From: Sulfitobacter sp. W027
GTDB lineage: Bacteria > Pseudomonadota > Alphaproteobacteria > Rhodobacterales > Rhodobacteraceae
DNA length: 64,000 nucleotides
NCBI RefSeq assembly: GCF_025143985.1
Contig: NZ_CP083567.1
Coordinates: 124,001 to 188,000 of the forward strand
Direction of reading: 5' to 3'
Position numbers and translations under genes: made by a program. Under the pieces are notes generated by a model. That model was given only the letters and a program-made list of their open reading frames with translations. It searched no databases and was not told the DNA's origin. Positions 63,892-64,000 of this stretch are shown piece after piece. The stretch's first letter is position 1; each line of letters starts with the position of its first letter.

Positions 63892-64000
63892 CTAGCTCTC
63901 GCGGAACCGGTAGCCGATGCCGGGCTCGGTAAATATCCAGACGGGGTCCGTAGCATCGTCGCCAAGTTTGGTGCGCAGCTGCCGGATAAATACCCGTAGA
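63892..64000 (-). CDS. OmpR/KdpE-type response regulator, C-terminal end (partial)
   Basis: The visible 35 residues read LRVFIRQLRTKLGDDATDPV, then WIFTEPGIGYRFRES, the recognition helix and wing of an OmpR-family DNA-binding domain. The TEPGIGYR ending is close to KdpE. Position just before trkH suggests a K+-related regulator. The rest lies beyond the window. Confidence 0.8.
   Translation of the reverse strand, partial: LRVFIRQLRTKLGDDATDPVWIFTEPGIGYRFRES

Noticed and set aside
1..64000. CRISPR arrays, rRNA and tRNA genes
   Set aside because: No regularly spaced long direct repeats, no rRNA-like conserved stretches and no cloverleaf with a GTTCRAATC arm were found on reading. This is by eye, so a covariance-model scan would be decisive.

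Overview
The window looks like accessory DNA, possibly a plasmid or genomic island, of an alphaproteobacterium, most likely a Rhodobacterales/Roseobacter-group member. This rests on protein flavour (a pca operon with quinate genes, HvrA-like H-NS protein, IS types) and moderately high G+C; no rRNA, tRNA or replication gene was found to settle it. Insertion sequences and their remains are dense: IS6, IS30, IS1595, IS110, IS256, IS3, IS407-type, IS66 and probable IS21 pieces.

Layout. 1-968: 3' end of a FecCD permease and its ABC ATPase (iron-siderophore type). 1057-7642 (minus): quinate/protocatechuate operon quiC(truncated)-pcaC-pcaH-pcaG-BKACE-pcaD-pcaB-aroQ, with overlapping genes. 7643-15513: two identical IS6-family copies in opposite orientation enclosing an IS30 remnant, an IS1595 element with two passenger genes, scoAB-etfBA (ketoacid CoA-transferase and electron transfer flavoprotein) and a sulfatase stub. 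15514-19488: hipBA toxin-antitoxin and a transposase graveyard. 19489-43334: a large catabolic island. 43481-53305: IS elements around a quinoprotein-type sugar dehydrogenase, a decayed DUF2231 gene and a PRC-barrel protein. 53306-64000: small membrane proteins, H-NS-like protein, MgtC, ExoD, Ca2+/Na+ exchanger, pentapeptide protein, a degenerate receiver, a PAS histidine kinase, an IS407-type element, TrkH and the end of an OmpR-type regulator.

How the genes work together. AroQ and QuiC would turn dehydroquinate into protocatechuate, and PcaHGBCD would take it to 3-oxoadipate. No pcaIJ lies in that operon; a beta-keto acid cleavage enzyme (BKACE) sits there instead. It could convert 3-oxoadipate plus acetyl-CoA to succinyl-CoA plus acetoacetate. 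The nearby CoA-transferase would then re-activate acetoacetate.

The 19.5-43.3 kb island encodes a tripartite tricarboxylate-type importer, two CoA-activating systems, three acyl-CoA dehydrogenases (two probably a heteromeric pair), three crotonase-fold enzymes, a PaaH-type dehydrogenase and a PcaF-type thiolase. Front-end enzymes are a GMC oxidoreductase, two SDRs, an SMP-30 lactonase-like protein and a luciferase-type monooxygenase with its own flavin reductase. Together these suggest breakdown of an unidentified cyclic or dicarboxylic carbon source to 3-oxoadipyl-CoA. A TetR regulator and matching 14-bp palindromes (TGACCGGCCGGTCA) probably control it. This route is the best candidate for an undescribed system in the window.
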